From the NCBI RefSeq assembly GCF_020169415.1, contig NZ_JAIULG010000031.1:1-54158 (forward strand): DNA of 54,158 bases, given 5' to 3'. Shown here piece by piece: positions 36,030-45,332 of this stretch. The DNA is from Tsukamurella sp. M9C (GTDB lineage: Bacteria > Actinomycetota > Actinomycetes > Mycobacteriales > Mycobacteriaceae). Numbering within the stretch: position 1 is the first letter of the stretch; every line of letters begins with the position of its first letter. The translations under genes and the position numbers were made by a program. A model generated the notes under the pieces. That model made no database searches. It worked only from the letters and a program-made list of their open reading frames with translations, and was not told the origin of the DNA.

Positions 36030-36071
36030 CCTACGATACCGTAGGTTACTCGCCGGTAATCACAATTGTGA
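36030..36071 (-). promoter_or_regulatory. Promoter/operator region of the HlyIII gene with three palindromic elements
   Basis: Within 42 bases: CCTAC-N6-GTAGG (36030-36045), TTAC-N6-GTAA (36046-36059, TTACCGGCGAGTAA on the minus strand) and the perfect 12-base palindrome TCACAATTGTGA (36060-36071). On the minus strand TTGTGA (36060-36065), 16 bases, and TACGGT (36038-36043) make a plausible -35/-10, with the middle palindrome occupying exactly the spacer. The same 14-mer recurs at 53747-53760. Confidence 0.6.
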
Positions 36072-36072
36072 C

Positions 36073-37140
<1,068 letters not shown>

Positions 37141-37151
37141 TCAGTCGTGCG

Positions 37152-37502
37152 TCAGTTGAACGAGTCGCCGCAGGCGCACGAGCCGGTGGCGTTCGGGTTA
37201 TCGATGGTGAAACCCTGCTTCTCGATCGAGTCGACGAAGTCGATCTTCGCGCCGATCAGGAACGGCACGCTCATCCGGTCGACCGACAGCTTCACGCCGC
37301 CGAACTCGGACAGCACGTCGCCGTCGAGCGACCGGTCGTCGAAGTACAGCTGGTACCGCAGGCCCGCGCATCCGCCCGGCTGCACCTCGATGCGCAGCGC
37401 CAGGTCGTCACGACCCTCCTGGTCCAGCAGCGCCTTCGCCTTCGAGGCAGCGGCCTCGGTCAGCACCACACCGGTGGTTTCGCTCTCAGCAGCAGTAGTC
37501 AT
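37152..37502 (-). CDS. erpA: A-type iron-sulphur carrier (HesB/IscA/ErpA family)
   Basis: 116 aa. The three conserved cysteines are present: one in QPGGCAGLRYQLYFDD, and two in the C-terminal GSCACGDSF (C-x-C). Residues between them (GVKLSVDRMSVPFLIGAKIDFVDS) match the family. The protein carries 2Fe-2S or 4Fe-4S clusters to client enzymes; position corresponds to Rv2204c. The ATG has GAGGAGA seven bases upstream. It is divergent from the DUF3043 gene and lies upstream of adoK on the same strand. Confidence 0.9.
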   Translation of the reverse strand: MTTAAESETTGVVLTEAAASKAKALLDQEGRDDLALRIEVQPGGCAGLRYQLYFDDRSLDGDVLSEFGGVKLSVDRMSVPFLIGAKIDFVDSIEKQGFTIDNPNATGSCACGDSFN

Positions 37503-37610
37503 AGGTTCTCCTCACAGACGCACGTCGGTGTCTGGTTCAACGGTACTCCCCCGCCCCGCATTCCCGGGAGTCACCATCACCCGCGTCGTCGCGCACCCGG
37601 CGGGATCGAA

Positions 37611-37616
37611 TAGGCT
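37611..37616 (+). promoter_or_regulatory. Candidate -10 box (TAGGCT) for leaderless DUF3043 gene
   Basis: TAGGCT ends seven bases before the GTG at 37624, which lacks a ribosome-binding site. Confidence 0.45.
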
Positions 37617-37623
37617 GGACGGC

Positions 37624-38310
37624 GTGAAACTCCCCTGGCAGAAGGCCGACGATTCGACCTCCGAGGCGGCGGAGTCCGCGGCAGCCGACACCGTCGACGA
37701 TACCGCTGCGGATCCGCTCGCCAAGCCCGCGCAGACGGCGGGCAAGGGCCGCCCCACGCCCAGCCGCCGCGAGGCGCAGGGCCGCAAGCGCGGCCCCGTC
37801 GCCCCCGCGCCGATGACGCGGGCCGAGGCCCGGGCGCGGAAGAAGGAGCTGCGCAACTCCATGAGCAAGGAGGAGCGCAAGGCGGCCGCGGCGGATCGCC
37901 GCACGCAGGCCAACGAGCGCCGCGAGCTCATGATGCAGGGCGACGAGCGGTACCTGCCGGTCCGTGACAAGGGCCCCGTCAAGGCGTACGTGCGCGACCT
38001 GGTGGACGCCAAGCGCCACATCTCCACCATGTTCATCCCGTTCGCGGTCGCGGTGATGGTGTTCATGTTCGTCACCGTCAACCGGCCGGAGCTCGCGGGC
38101 ATCCCGATGCTGATCCTGCTGGTCATGGTCGCGGTCATGGCGATCGAGGGCATCCTCACCGGCCGCCGCGTCAACAACCGCGTCCGCGAGCGCTGGCCGG
38201 ACACCACCGAGACGGGCTTCCGCCTCGGCTGGTACGCCTTCATGCGCTCCACGCAGCTGCGGCGCATGCGCATCCCGCGGCCGCAGGTCAAGCCGGGCGA
38301 CGCGGTCTAG
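37624..38310 (+). CDS. DUF3043-family membrane protein
   Basis: 228 aa. A hydrophilic, Lys/Arg/Glu-rich N-terminal half (residues 1-115, with RAEARARKKELRNSMSKEERKAAA likely helical), then HISTMFIPFAVAVMVFMFVTV and GIPMLILLVMVAVMAIEGIL as two membrane helices, and a basic C-terminal tail ending RRMRIPRPQVKPG. This is the Rv2206-type protein found next to cobT in Mycobacteriales. Function unknown. The GTG is leaderless-like. Its stop is three bases before the cobUT start, so it is in one transcript with the corrin genes. Confidence 0.82.
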   Translation: MKLPWQKADDSTSEAAESAAADTVDDTAADPLAKPAQTAGKGRPTPSRREAQGRKRGPVAPAPMTRAEARARKKELRNSMSKEERKAAAADRRTQANERRELMMQGDERYLPVRDKGPVKAYVRDLVDAKRHISTMFIPFAVAVMVFMFVTVNRPELAGIPMLILLVMVAVMAIEGILTGRRVNNRVRERWPDTTETGFRLGWYAFMRSTQLRRMRIPRPQVKPGDAV

Positions 38311-38313
38311 CCC

Positions 38314-39987
38314 GTGGCGCTCACCCTCGTTATCGGTGGGGTCCGCTCGGGCAAGTCCGCGCGCGCCGAGCAGCTGATCGCCGGGTCCGGCGCCCTCGTC
38401 CGGTACGTCGCCACGGCGCCGCGGCCCGACGGTGACCCCGACCTCACGGCGCGGGTGGCCGCGCACCGCGAGCGACGCCCGTCGTCGTGGTCCACCGTCG
38501 AGACGCAGGACCTCCGCGCGGTCCTGTCCGAGGGCTCCGCCCCGACGCTGATCGACGACCTCGGCGGCTGGCTCGCCGCGCGCCTCGACGCGGCCGGCTG
38601 GGAGACCCCCGAGAACGTGCAGCCCGATCTCGACGGCCTCGTGGCCGCCGCGGCGGCGTACGCGGGCGAGCTGGTCATCGTGAGCCCCGAGGTGGGCCTG
38701 TCGCTGGTCGCCGAGACGCACGCGGGCCGCGTCTTCCAGGACCTGCTGGGCACGCTCAACGGCCGGCTCGCGGCGATCGCCGACCGGGCCGAGCTCGTCG
38801 TCGCCGGGATCCCCGTCCTGCTCGACGGTGCGCCCTCCCCCGTGGCCGCGGCGGCCCCCGCCGCGAGCCTGGTCAAGCCCGTGCCGGAGGTGCCGCAGGC
38901 GCCGCCGATCGTGCTCCCGCCGTTCGAGCCGGGCGCCGACCCGCTGGCCTTCCCGCAGCTCTCCCCGCCGGATCCGTTCGTGGGCCGCGAGGCGCGCGAC
39001 CGCCAGTTGGAGCTGACCAAGCCGGCGGGCTCGCTGGGCCGCCTGGAGCAGCTCGGCGAGTGGATCGCCGCGTGCCAGGGCGTGTGCCCGCCGAAGCAGT
39101 TCGAGCGCGCGCGCATCGTGGTCTTCGCCGGGGATCACGGCGTGGCCGCGGGCGGCGTCTCGGCCTACCCGCCGGAGGTCACGGCGCAGATGGTGGCGAA
39201 CTTCGCCGCCGACGGCGCTGCGATCAACGTGCTCGCCGCGCAGGCCGGCGCGACGGTCCGCATCGAGGACATCGCCGTCGCCGGCGATACCCGCGAGGAC
39301 CTGAGCCGCAACAAGATCCGCCGCTCGTCGGGCGACATCGCCGTGACCGACGCGCTCACCGACGAGGAGACGATCGCCGCGATCGCCGCGGGCCGCCGGA
39401 TCGCCGACGAGGAGATCGACTCCGGCGCCGACCTGCTCATCGCCGGCGACATGGGCATCGGCAACACGACGCCCGCCGCGGTGCTGGTCGGCGCGCTCAC
39501 CGACACCGAGCCCGTTCTCGTCGTGGGCCGCGGTACCGGCATCGACGACAACGCCTGGATGCGCAAGGCCGCCGCGATCCGCGACGGCATGTACCGCGCG
39601 CGCCCGCACGTCGGCAACCCGAAGGCGCTGCTGCGCACCGTCGCCGGGGCGGACCTGGCCGCGATGGCCGGGTTCCTGGCGCAGGCCGCGGTGCGGCGCA
39701 CGCCGGTGATCCTCGACGGCGTCGTGGTCACGGCGGCCGCACTGGTCGCGAACGACCTCGCCCCCGGTGCGGTGAGCTGGTGGGTCGCCGGGCACAAGAG
39801 CCCCGAGCCCGCGCACGCCCTCGCGCTGCACCGCCTGGACCTCGAGCCCCTGCTCGACCTCGGCCTGCGGCTCGGCGAGGGCAGCGGCGCGGCGCTCGCG
39901 CTGCCCCTGGTGCGCTCGGCCGTGGCCGTCCTCGGCGAGATGGCGACCTTCGATGCGGCCGGCGTGTCCGGGAAGGCCGCCGACTGA
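38314..39987 (+). CDS. cobUT: Fused adenosylcobinamide kinase/guanylyltransferase (CobU) and DMB phosphoribosyltransferase (CobT)
   Basis: 557 aa, two enzymes in one chain. Residues 1-175 are CobU: P-loop [39 protein letters not shown] with the His that is guanylylated, [12 protein letters not shown], and [24 protein letters not shown] Pro/Ala linker (about 180-220) leads to Cob[59 protein letters not shown], and [16 protein letters not shown] with the catalytic Glu. Together they activate cobinamide and make alpha-ribazole phosphate. In M. tuberculosis cobU (Rv0254c) and cobT (Rv2207) are separate genes. GTG start. The fusion sits at the cobT site, so cobU appears to have joined cobT here. 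Confidence 0.92.
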   Translation: MALTLVIGGVRSGKSARAEQLIAGSGALVRYVATAPRPDGDPDLTARVAAHRERRPSSWSTVETQDLRAVLSEGSAPTLIDDLGGWLAARLDAAGWETPENVQPDLDGLVAAAAAYAGELVIVSPEVGLSLVAETHAGRVFQDLLGTLNGRLAAIADRAELVVAGIPVLLDGAPSPVAAAAPAASLVKPVPEVPQAPPIVLPPFEPGADPLAFPQLSPPDPFVGREARDRQLELTKPAGSLGRLEQLGEWIAACQGVCPPKQFERARIVVFAGDHGVAAGGVSAYPPEVTAQMVANFAADGAAINVLAAQAGATVRIEDIAVAGDTREDLSRNKIRRSSGDIAVTDALTDEETIAAIAAGRRIADEEIDSGADLLIAGDMGIGNTTPAAVLVGALTDTEPVLVVGRGTGIDDNAWMRKAAAIRDGMYRARPHVGNPKALLRTVAGADLAAMAGFLAQAAVRRTPVILDGVVVTAAALVANDLAPGAVSWWVAGHKSPEPAHALALHRLDLEPLLDLGLRLGEGSGAALALPLVRSAVAVLGEMATFDAAGVSGKAAD

Positions 39988-39988
39988 C

Positions 39989-40756
39989 GTGCGGCACCTC
40001 GCCGCCACCGTCGCCTGGATGACGGTGCTGCCCGTGCCCGGTTCGCTGCAGCCGAGCCCGGTCACGCGGGCCGACGGTGCCCGCATCATCGCCCTCGTGC
40101 CCCTCGCCGGCGCGCTCGTCGGCGCCGCCGTGGCCGCGGTCGCCTGGGCCGCCCACGCCGCGGGCCTGCCGGCGGTGCTCGTCGGCGCCCTGGCCGTCGG
40201 CGCCGGGGCGCTCCTGACGCGCGGCATGCACCTCGATGGCTTCGCGGACTGCGTCGACGGTCTCGGCAGCTACGGATCGCCGGAGCGGGCGCGGGAGATC
40301 ATGCGGCAGGGCACCGTCGGGCCGTTCGGCGCCGCCGCGCTGGCACTGCTGCTGATCGCGGGGTCCGCGGCCGTCGGCGGGCTCGCGGACCGCGGGGCGT
40401 GGCTCGCGATCGGTGTCGCCGTGGGCGCCGCCCGGACGGCCGCGGTGCTCGGCTGCCGGCGCGGCTGGGCACCGTCGAACCCCGACGGCTTCGGCGCGCT
40501 GACGGCGGGCACGCAGGGCCTTGCGACGCAGGGGTCCTGGGTCGTGATCGCGCTGGCCGCGGCCGTCCCGGCGGTGCCCGGGCGCCCGTGGCAGGGGCCG
40601 CTCGCCGTCGCGGTGGGGCTGCTCGTCGCGGCCCTCGCGATGCGGCACTGCGTGCGCCGGTTCGGCGGGATGAGCGGCGACGTCCTGGGTTTCGGCATCG
40701 AGCTCGCGACGGTGAGTGCCCTGGTGGGACTGAGCGTGACGGAGGGATGGATGTGA
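39989..40756 (+). CDS. cobS: Adenosylcobinamide-GDP ribazoletransferase (cobalamin synthase)
   Basis: 255 aa integral membrane enzyme that joins adenosylcobinamide-GDP and alpha-ribazole(-phosphate). The conserved acidic, metal-binding signature is clear: RGMHLDGFADCVDGLGSYGSPERAREIMRQGTVGPFG, with further family stretches LPVP near the N-terminus and GCRRGWAPSNPDGFGALTAG. About six helices follow. GTG 39989 starts 1 base after the cobUT stop. Its stop overlaps the next gene's start. No other cobalamin genes lie in the window, so only the lower-loop assembly steps are here. Confidence 0.93.
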   Translation: MRHLAATVAWMTVLPVPGSLQPSPVTRADGARIIALVPLAGALVGAAVAAVAWAAHAAGLPAVLVGALAVGAGALLTRGMHLDGFADCVDGLGSYGSPERAREIMRQGTVGPFGAAALALLLIAGSAAVGGLADRGAWLAIGVAVGAARTAAVLGCRRGWAPSNPDGFGALTAGTQGLATQGSWVVIALAAAVPAVPGRPWQGPLAVAVGLLVAALAMRHCVRRFGGMSGDVLGFGIELATVSALVGLSVTEGWM

Positions 40757-41607
40757 TCGACTCGCGATTGCGGGACCTGGGACCGAGTGCGTCGGCGGAC
40801 GAGCTGGAAGCGGCGTTCTTCCGCAGCGTGGTGTATGCGCCGCTGCGCGGTCTGAACAAGCGCGGCGCGGGCCCGCGGGACTTCGTCACGCGGTCGGTGG
40901 CGAAAGTTCCGCATGTCCGCGTCTTCGTCGACGAGGCGCAGCTGAGGTCCACCCCGCGGGTGGGCTCGTGGTTCGAGCGGATGACGGGTCGCGAGCTGCT
41001 CACGCTCGTACCTCCAGGGCAGGGCATCGAGCTCACGATCGGCGACCGGGTCGCGCGTGCAGCCGCGGGGACGGTCGAGGAGGTCTCAGCGTTGGCGGCC
41101 GAACGGATCCGGCAGTCCCGCGCGCGGTTCACGCCTCCGGCGTCGCGGGGCCTGTCGCCGATGGCGTTCAGGGACTTCCAGGACTCGATCTTCGCGATGC
41201 TCGCGGTGTTCACCTCGACGTTCCGCGCGGCGCATCCGACCGCCGAGGAGGCGTCGATCGTGGTGCGCTACGCCGGCACGGCGGCGCAGGGGCGGGTGAC
41301 CTTCGTCGATCAGGACGGCGTTGCGCGCGTCGAGCCGGTCGCGGATGACGCACTGGCCTCGGCCGCCCGGCTCCGCACCGGCACGGCGGCCGATTCGGTG
41401 GGCGCGTGGTTCTCGTTGTACTCGGAGTTCGACCCGCGCCAGTCGGGAGGAACCTTCGTCTACCCCAAGTTCAATTGGGACCACGAACCGCACTGGGACC
41501 CGGAGATTCCCGCGGTCCACTACGCCGACGAGCTCCGGCAGCACCCGCGCGACCTGCGGTTCGTTCCCGACTGGCTGCTGCTGCGCTGCGAGGAGGCGAC
41601 CCGATGA
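40753..41607 (+). CDS. SseB-like N-terminal / YezG-like C-terminal protein (immunity-like, tentative)
   Basis: 284 aa, soluble. The N-terminal half resembles SseB-type domains (ADELEAAFFRSVVYAPLRG, FVDEAQL, LTLVPPGQGIELTIGD); the C-terminal half has an alpha/beta pattern and the aromatic stretch VGAWFSLYSEFDPRQSGGTFVYPKFNWDHEPHW, which recalls DUF600/YezG antitoxins. These assignments are from pattern memory and are weak. GTG 40753 was chosen because GGAGGG lies six bases upstream and it overlaps the cobS stop as GTGA; ATG 40747 would sit on the Shine-Dalgarno. It is coupled to the next gene by a 4-base ATGA overlap. Confidence 0.62.
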   Translation: MIDSRLRDLGPSASADELEAAFFRSVVYAPLRGLNKRGAGPRDFVTRSVAKVPHVRVFVDEAQLRSTPRVGSWFERMTGRELLTLVPPGQGIELTIGDRVARAAAGTVEEVSALAAERIRQSRARFTPPASRGLSPMAFRDFQDSIFAMLAVFTSTFRAAHPTAEEASIVVRYAGTAAQGRVTFVDQDGVARVEPVADDALASAARLRTGTAADSVGAWFSLYSEFDPRQSGGTFVYPKFNWDHEPHWDPEIPAVHYADELRQHPRDLRFVPDWLLLRCEEATR

Positions 41608-42212
41608 CCGATCACGGCGACATGATGGAATACCGCCACCAGGCGCGGGATTCGAGCTACGAGGAGTTCGTGCGGAAGGTCGACGTCGCCCGTGTCGTAC
41701 GCCTCCAGCACGACCTGGATCTCGACCCGGAGAACGGGTGGACCAACGTCCTGCACGGGGCGCTCCGGAACGACTCGATCGAAGCCCGGGTCCGGATCAC
41801 CGAGGCGCTGCTCGACGCCGGGTGGAAGGTCGGCCGGATCGACCTCGCGATCATGTTCGAACACCACGTTCACGATGCGGAGCTGGAACTGCCGTTGCTG
41901 GCCCGCCTGCTGGACGGGGGCAGCGATCCGCTGGCCGTCGTGAAGGGCGGCGACCGAGCGATCCAGCTGCTCGGCATGGGCCGCGGGGGCCCCTTCGGAA
42001 GCGAACGGGATCCGCTCCGCGACCTCCTGTTCGATCGCCCCGGGATGGACTTCACCCGACGGACCACCGACGGCTCGACGATCCTGCGCACACACCTGCG
42101 CAGCCGCCCGTACACGATGGACTCACTCACCCGGGTCCTGGACTACATGGAGCGGTTCGGCCCCGCCGCACCGAGACTCGGCGAGGACCCGCGGGACAAC
42201 TTCCCGGTCTGA
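41604..42212 (+). CDS. Unknown soluble protein with ankyrin-like helices
   Basis: 202 aa, acidic, no signal peptide or membrane helix. Helical pairs such as NGWTNVLHGALRNDSIEARVRITEALLDAGWKV, IDLAIMFEHHVHDAELELPLLARLLDGGSDPLAV, and DGSTILRTHLRSRPYTMDSLTRVLDYM look like degenerate ankyrin repeats (the T-x-L-H and L-L-x-x-G patterns). Ankyrin-like solenoids are frequent among immunity proteins of polymorphic toxin systems. No toxin gene is adjacent. Its ATG overlaps the previous stop (ATGA), so both are one translational unit. Confidence 0.62.
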   Translation: MTDHGDMMEYRHQARDSSYEEFVRKVDVARVVRLQHDLDLDPENGWTNVLHGALRNDSIEARVRITEALLDAGWKVGRIDLAIMFEHHVHDAELELPLLARLLDGGSDPLAVVKGGDRAIQLLGMGRGGPFGSERDPLRDLLFDRPGMDFTRRTTDGSTILRTHLRSRPYTMDSLTRVLDYMERFGPAAPRLGEDPRDNFPV

Positions 42213-42286
42213 GCCGAGCGGCCCGGGGGGTTCGCACGCAACCGGTCCGCAAGCGCCCGCCAAGCACGGTGAGCGAGGCTCACGAC

Positions 42287-42721
42287 ATGACCTACGACGA
42301 CGCCGGGTGGCACTCCGATACCATCGCCGAGCTGGGCCTGCCCGAGGAGGCGGCGGGTACGCACATCGGCATGTTCTACGCGTGGGCCCGCGCCCGCGGC
42401 CTGGCGAGCGGCACGCACCTGGAGCACGGCGTCGACGGCGAGGTTCCCGACGAGTCCCTCCCGCTGCTCGACGAGCGCACGATCACCCCCGGCGCGTACC
42501 TGGACCAGTACCTCGACGGACAGCTCGACCCCAGCTTCCTCACCGCCGAGGGCTGCGCGTTCGTCGAGGCGGAGTACGACGCCTACCTCGAGTCCTACGA
42601 GCGGATCCCCGCCGTCGCGGCGGCCGCCAGCATGTACGCCGCGCCCGACACGTGGCTGCTCTACAACGCGGTCGAGCCGGTGCTCGACGAGCTCTACGCG
42701 CAGTGGAAGGGCCGTCGCTGA
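42287..42721 (+). CDS. DUF7832-like small protein
   Basis: 144 aa. The pattern YDDAGWHS, GTHIGMFYAWARARGLAS, ERTITPGAYLDQYLDGQLDPSFLTAEGCAFVEAEYDAYLESYE and PDTWLLYNAVEPVLDELYAQWK matches what I recall of DUF7832 proteins, a family seen in immunity-gene neighbourhoods. Function unproven. ATG 42287 gives the family N-terminus; a GTG six codons earlier is in frame. It lies 74 bases after the ankyrin-like gene on the same strand, making the third small soluble gene in a row. Confidence 0.68.
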   Translation: MTYDDAGWHSDTIAELGLPEEAAGTHIGMFYAWARARGLASGTHLEHGVDGEVPDESLPLLDERTITPGAYLDQYLDGQLDPSFLTAEGCAFVEAEYDAYLESYERIPAVAAAASMYAAPDTWLLYNAVEPVLDELYAQWKGRR

Positions 42722-42783
42722 CCGGTTGGGGTCCGCCTGCCGGGGACTCGACAACAGGCGTTGTCAGGAGTAGACACAGGGGT

Positions 42784-43998
42784 GTGACGACAGTGGACAC
42801 CCCGAGGCCCATCCCCGCGCGCCACCCCGCGCGACCGCGGCGGGTGCCGCCGGGTATCCGCATGGTGAGCGCGGCGCTCCGCCTCCCCGAGCCCACCGAC
42901 GCCGAGTTCCGGCGGTTCGGCGAGCTGCTCACCGTCGGGGACGCGCCGATGGACGAGCTCGTCGAGTGGATCTACGAGGACCGCGAGACACGCAAGCCGA
43001 TGTTCGACCGCGCCCTGAACGAGGGCATCGCGTCCGTCCCGGAGGCTCCCGGCATGCTGCGGGCGTTCTTCGAGGACATGGAGACCGCCCCGGAGTGGGT
43101 CGACTGGGACAAGATCCTCCTCGGCGGCCAGCTCATGCGCAGCGGCGGCGCGGACGGCTTCTCGATCGCGCGCGACGTCGCCCTGATGGGCGGGTACCTC
43201 TTCTCGGGCTTCAACCAGACCCTGCTGCGCACGGGCGCGCTGGAGAAGGGCTCGAACAAGCGGTTCGCGGAGACCTCGCAGTGGGCGCTCGACGTGATCG
43301 TGCCGGAGGGCCTGCGGCCCGGCGGCGCCGGCTACCGGTCCACGCTGCACGTGCGGTTCATCCACTCGATGGTGCGCCGGCACGTCATGGCCCTGCCGGA
43401 CTGGGACTACGAGACCTACGGCCTGCCGATCAACCAGACGGACATGGCGGCCACGCTGGTCGGCGCGCTGATCGCCCCGGTCGCCACCGGGACCGGCATC
43501 GGGATGGTCGCCAGCCCGCGCGAGTACGAGGCGGCCGCGCACCTCACGCGGTACGTCGGCCGACTGATGGGCGTGCACGACGACTTCCTGCCGCACAGCT
43601 TCCGCGACAGCCTTCGGATCCTGTTCCAGACCTCGCGGGCGCTCTCGACCCCCGACGACACCAGCAAGGCGCTCGCGCAGCCGATGGCCGACGACCCCAT
43701 GCTGTGGCGGTACGGCCACCTCACGGGGCTGCGGCGCCGGATCGCGCGCTCGCAGCACCTGTCGATCGCGACCGCCTACCTGGGCACGGCGGCGATGAAG
43801 GAGCTCGGCGTCCCGTCGACCCTCCCCTGGTACCCGGCGCTCCGGATCCCGTACCACCTCGTCGAATCGGTGCTCAACCAGCTCCCCGGGGGCCGCGAGC
43901 GCGCCGCCCGCCGCGGCGACGTGGGTCAGGCCAAGTTCATGCGCACGCTGAACGAGGAGGCCGCCGTCGGCCACTCCGCCCAGCACGTCACGCACTAG
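42784..43998 (+). CDS. Oxygenase MpaB / rubber-oxygenase-like (DUF2236) haem protein
   Basis: 404 aa, mostly helical. The DUF2236 core is seen in ALMGGYLFSGFNQTLLRTGALEKGSNKRFAETSQWALDV (Gly-Lys region before the haem pocket), YRSTLHVRFIHSMVRRHVM (the R-V-R-x-x-H-x-x-V-R signature with the presumed haem His) and WDYETYGLPINQTDMAATLVG. Members include latex-clearing protein Lcp and fungal MpaB; the natural substrate in actinobacteria is usually unknown. There is no signal peptide, so it is probably intracellular, unlike secreted Lcp. GTG 42784 was chosen; a second GTG at 42793 is possible. Two inverted repeats lie just downstream. Confidence 0.82.
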   Translation: MTTVDTPRPIPARHPARPRRVPPGIRMVSAALRLPEPTDAEFRRFGELLTVGDAPMDELVEWIYEDRETRKPMFDRALNEGIASVPEAPGMLRAFFEDMETAPEWVDWDKILLGGQLMRSGGADGFSIARDVALMGGYLFSGFNQTLLRTGALEKGSNKRFAETSQWALDVIVPEGLRPGGAGYRSTLHVRFIHSMVRRHVMALPDWDYETYGLPINQTDMAATLVGALIAPVATGTGIGMVASPREYEAAAHLTRYVGRLMGVHDDFLPHSFRDSLRILFQTSRALSTPDDTSKALAQPMADDPMLWRYGHLTGLRRRIARSQHLSIATAYLGTAAMKELGVPSTLPWYPALRIPYHLVESVLNQLPGGRERAARRGDVGQAKFMRTLNEEAAVGHSAQHVTH

Positions 43999-44005
43999 CC
44001 GACAC

Positions 44006-44061
44006 CTTTCGAAGCATTCTGCGACGATTCCGGCAGATTCGGCCGCACAGCGCTTCGAAAG
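44006..44061. repeat. Long-armed inverted repeat after the MpaB-like gene
   Basis: CTTTCGAAGC (44006-44015) and GCTTCGAAAG (44052-44061), exact inverse complements 36 bases apart; with one mismatch they extend by three more pairs (ACA at 44002-44004 with TGT at 44063-44065). The loop is too long for a classic terminator, and the core TTTCGAA is AT-richer than the surroundings. Confidence 0.55.
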
Positions 44062-44088
44062 ATGTTCCGGCGGAGTGCTGTCCGAGAC

Positions 44089-44127
44089 GCCGTCGGCCCG
44101 CACCGGGATCCGGCGCGGGCCGACGGC
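44089..44127. terminator. Bidirectional terminator between the MpaB-like gene and ilvE
   Basis: An 18-bp stem with one mismatch (GCCGTCGGCCCGCACCGG at 44089-44106, partner at 44110-44127), loop GAT. It lies 14 bases from the ilvE stop and between two convergent genes. Confidence 0.85.
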
Positions 44128-44141
44128 GGCGGGGGTGAGCG

Positions 44142-45245
44142 TCAGCTCAGGGTGTGCATCCAGCCGTGGGTGTCGGGGACGGTGCCGCGCTGGATGCCGG
44201 TGAGGGTCTCGCGCAGCGCCATCGTGATCTCGCCGGGCTCGCCGTCGCCGATCACGAAGTCCTCGGACGCCCCCTTGACCCGCCCGACGGGCGTGATGAC
44301 GGCGGCGGTGCCGCAGGCGAAGACCTCGGTGATGGCGCCGGACGCGACGCCTTCCTTGAGCTCGTCGACGGTGATGCGACGCTCCTCGGTCTCGAAGCCG
44401 GCGTCGCGGGCGAGCTGGAGCAGCGAGCTGCGGGTCACGCCGGGGAGCAGCGATCCGGACAGCTCCGGCGTGACGATCCGGGCCGAGGAGCCCGAGCCGA
44501 GGACGAAGAACAGGTTCATGCCGCCCATCTCCTCGATCGCCTCGTGCTCGATGGCGTCGAGCCACACGACCTGGTCGCAGCCCTGCTGCGCGGCCTGGGC
44601 CTGCGCGACGAGCGACGCGGCGTAGTTGCCGCCGCACTTGGCGAAGCCGGTGCCACCGGGCGCGGCGCGCACGTACTCCCGCGAGAGCCACACGGAGACG
44701 GGCTTCACGCCGCCCGCGAAGTAGGCGCCGGCGGGCGAGGCGATCACCAGGAAGCGGTAGCTGTTCGACGGCTTGACGCCGAGGGTCTCCTCGTCGGCGA
44801 AGATGAACGGCCGGAAGTACAGGGCCTCCTCGCCGCCGGCCGCGGGCACCCACTCGCCGTCGATGGCCACGAGCTGCTTGAGCGACTCCACGAAGACGTC
44901 CTCGGGCAGCGGCGGGATCGCGAGCCGCTCGGCGGAGCGCTGGAAGCGCGCGGCGTTGGCCTCGGGCCGGAAGGTGGCGACGGAACCGTCGGGCTGGCGG
45001 TAGGCCTTGAGACCCTCGAAGATCTCCTGCGCGTAGTGCAGCACCGACGCCGAGGGCTCCATCGGGATGGGCCCGTAGGGCAGCACCTCGGGCGCGTGCC
45101 AGCCCTCGGCCTCGTTCCAGCGGAGCGAGATCATGTGGTCGGTGAAGTACCTGCCGAATCCCGGGTTCGCCAGGATCTCGGAGCGCTCAGCCGCAGAGCG
45201 GGGGTGGTCGTTGCGGGTGAGGGCGAAGGCCGTGCCAGTTGTCAT
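44142..45245 (-). CDS. ilvE: Branched-chain amino acid aminotransferase
   Basis: 367 aa fold-type IV PLP enzyme; last step of valine, leucine and isoleucine synthesis, and the first of their breakdown. Features: [19 protein letters not shown] (substrate loop), [32 protein letters not shown] with the PLP-binding Lys in [19 protein letters not shown], and [11 protein letters not shown]. The large bacterial/eukaryote-like subtype (about 365 aa), as in mycobacteria (Rv2210c). ATG start. A weak hairpin (45303-45322) lies between it and gcvT, which is read in the same direction 87 bases upstream. Confidence 0.94.
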   Translation of the reverse strand: MTTGTAFALTRNDHPRSAAERSEILANPGFGRYFTDHMISLRWNEAEGWHAPEVLPYGPIPMEPSASVLHYAQEIFEGLKAYRQPDGSVATFRPEANAARFQRSAERLAIPPLPEDVFVESLKQLVAIDGEWVPAAGGEEALYFRPFIFADEETLGVKPSNSYRFLVIASPAGAYFAGGVKPVSVWLSREYVRAAPGGTGFAKCGGNYAASLVAQAQAAQQGCDQVVWLDAIEHEAIEEMGGMNLFFVLGSGSSARIVTPELSGSLLPGVTRSSLLQLARDAGFETEERRITVDELKEGVASGAITEVFACGTAAVITPVGRVKGASEDFVIGDGEPGEITMALRETLTGIQRGTVPDTHGWMHTLS

Positions 45246-45332
45246 GGGACCTGATTCTACGACCCGCGCGGGTGGGCGCGGGCCGTACCAATCAGTAGGA
45301 ACCCCGAGTATTTTTTCGGGGCCTCCGCGGGA

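Noticed and set aside
36060-36071. TCACAATTGTGA as a CRP/GlxR site
   Set aside because: CRP-type sites read TGTGA-N6-TCACA; here the half-sites are in the opposite order and adjacent.
45303-45322. Terminator between gcvT and ilvE
   Set aside because: CCCCGA/TCGGGG stem is only six pairs with an A-rich loop and no T-run on the coding strand; left unannotated.
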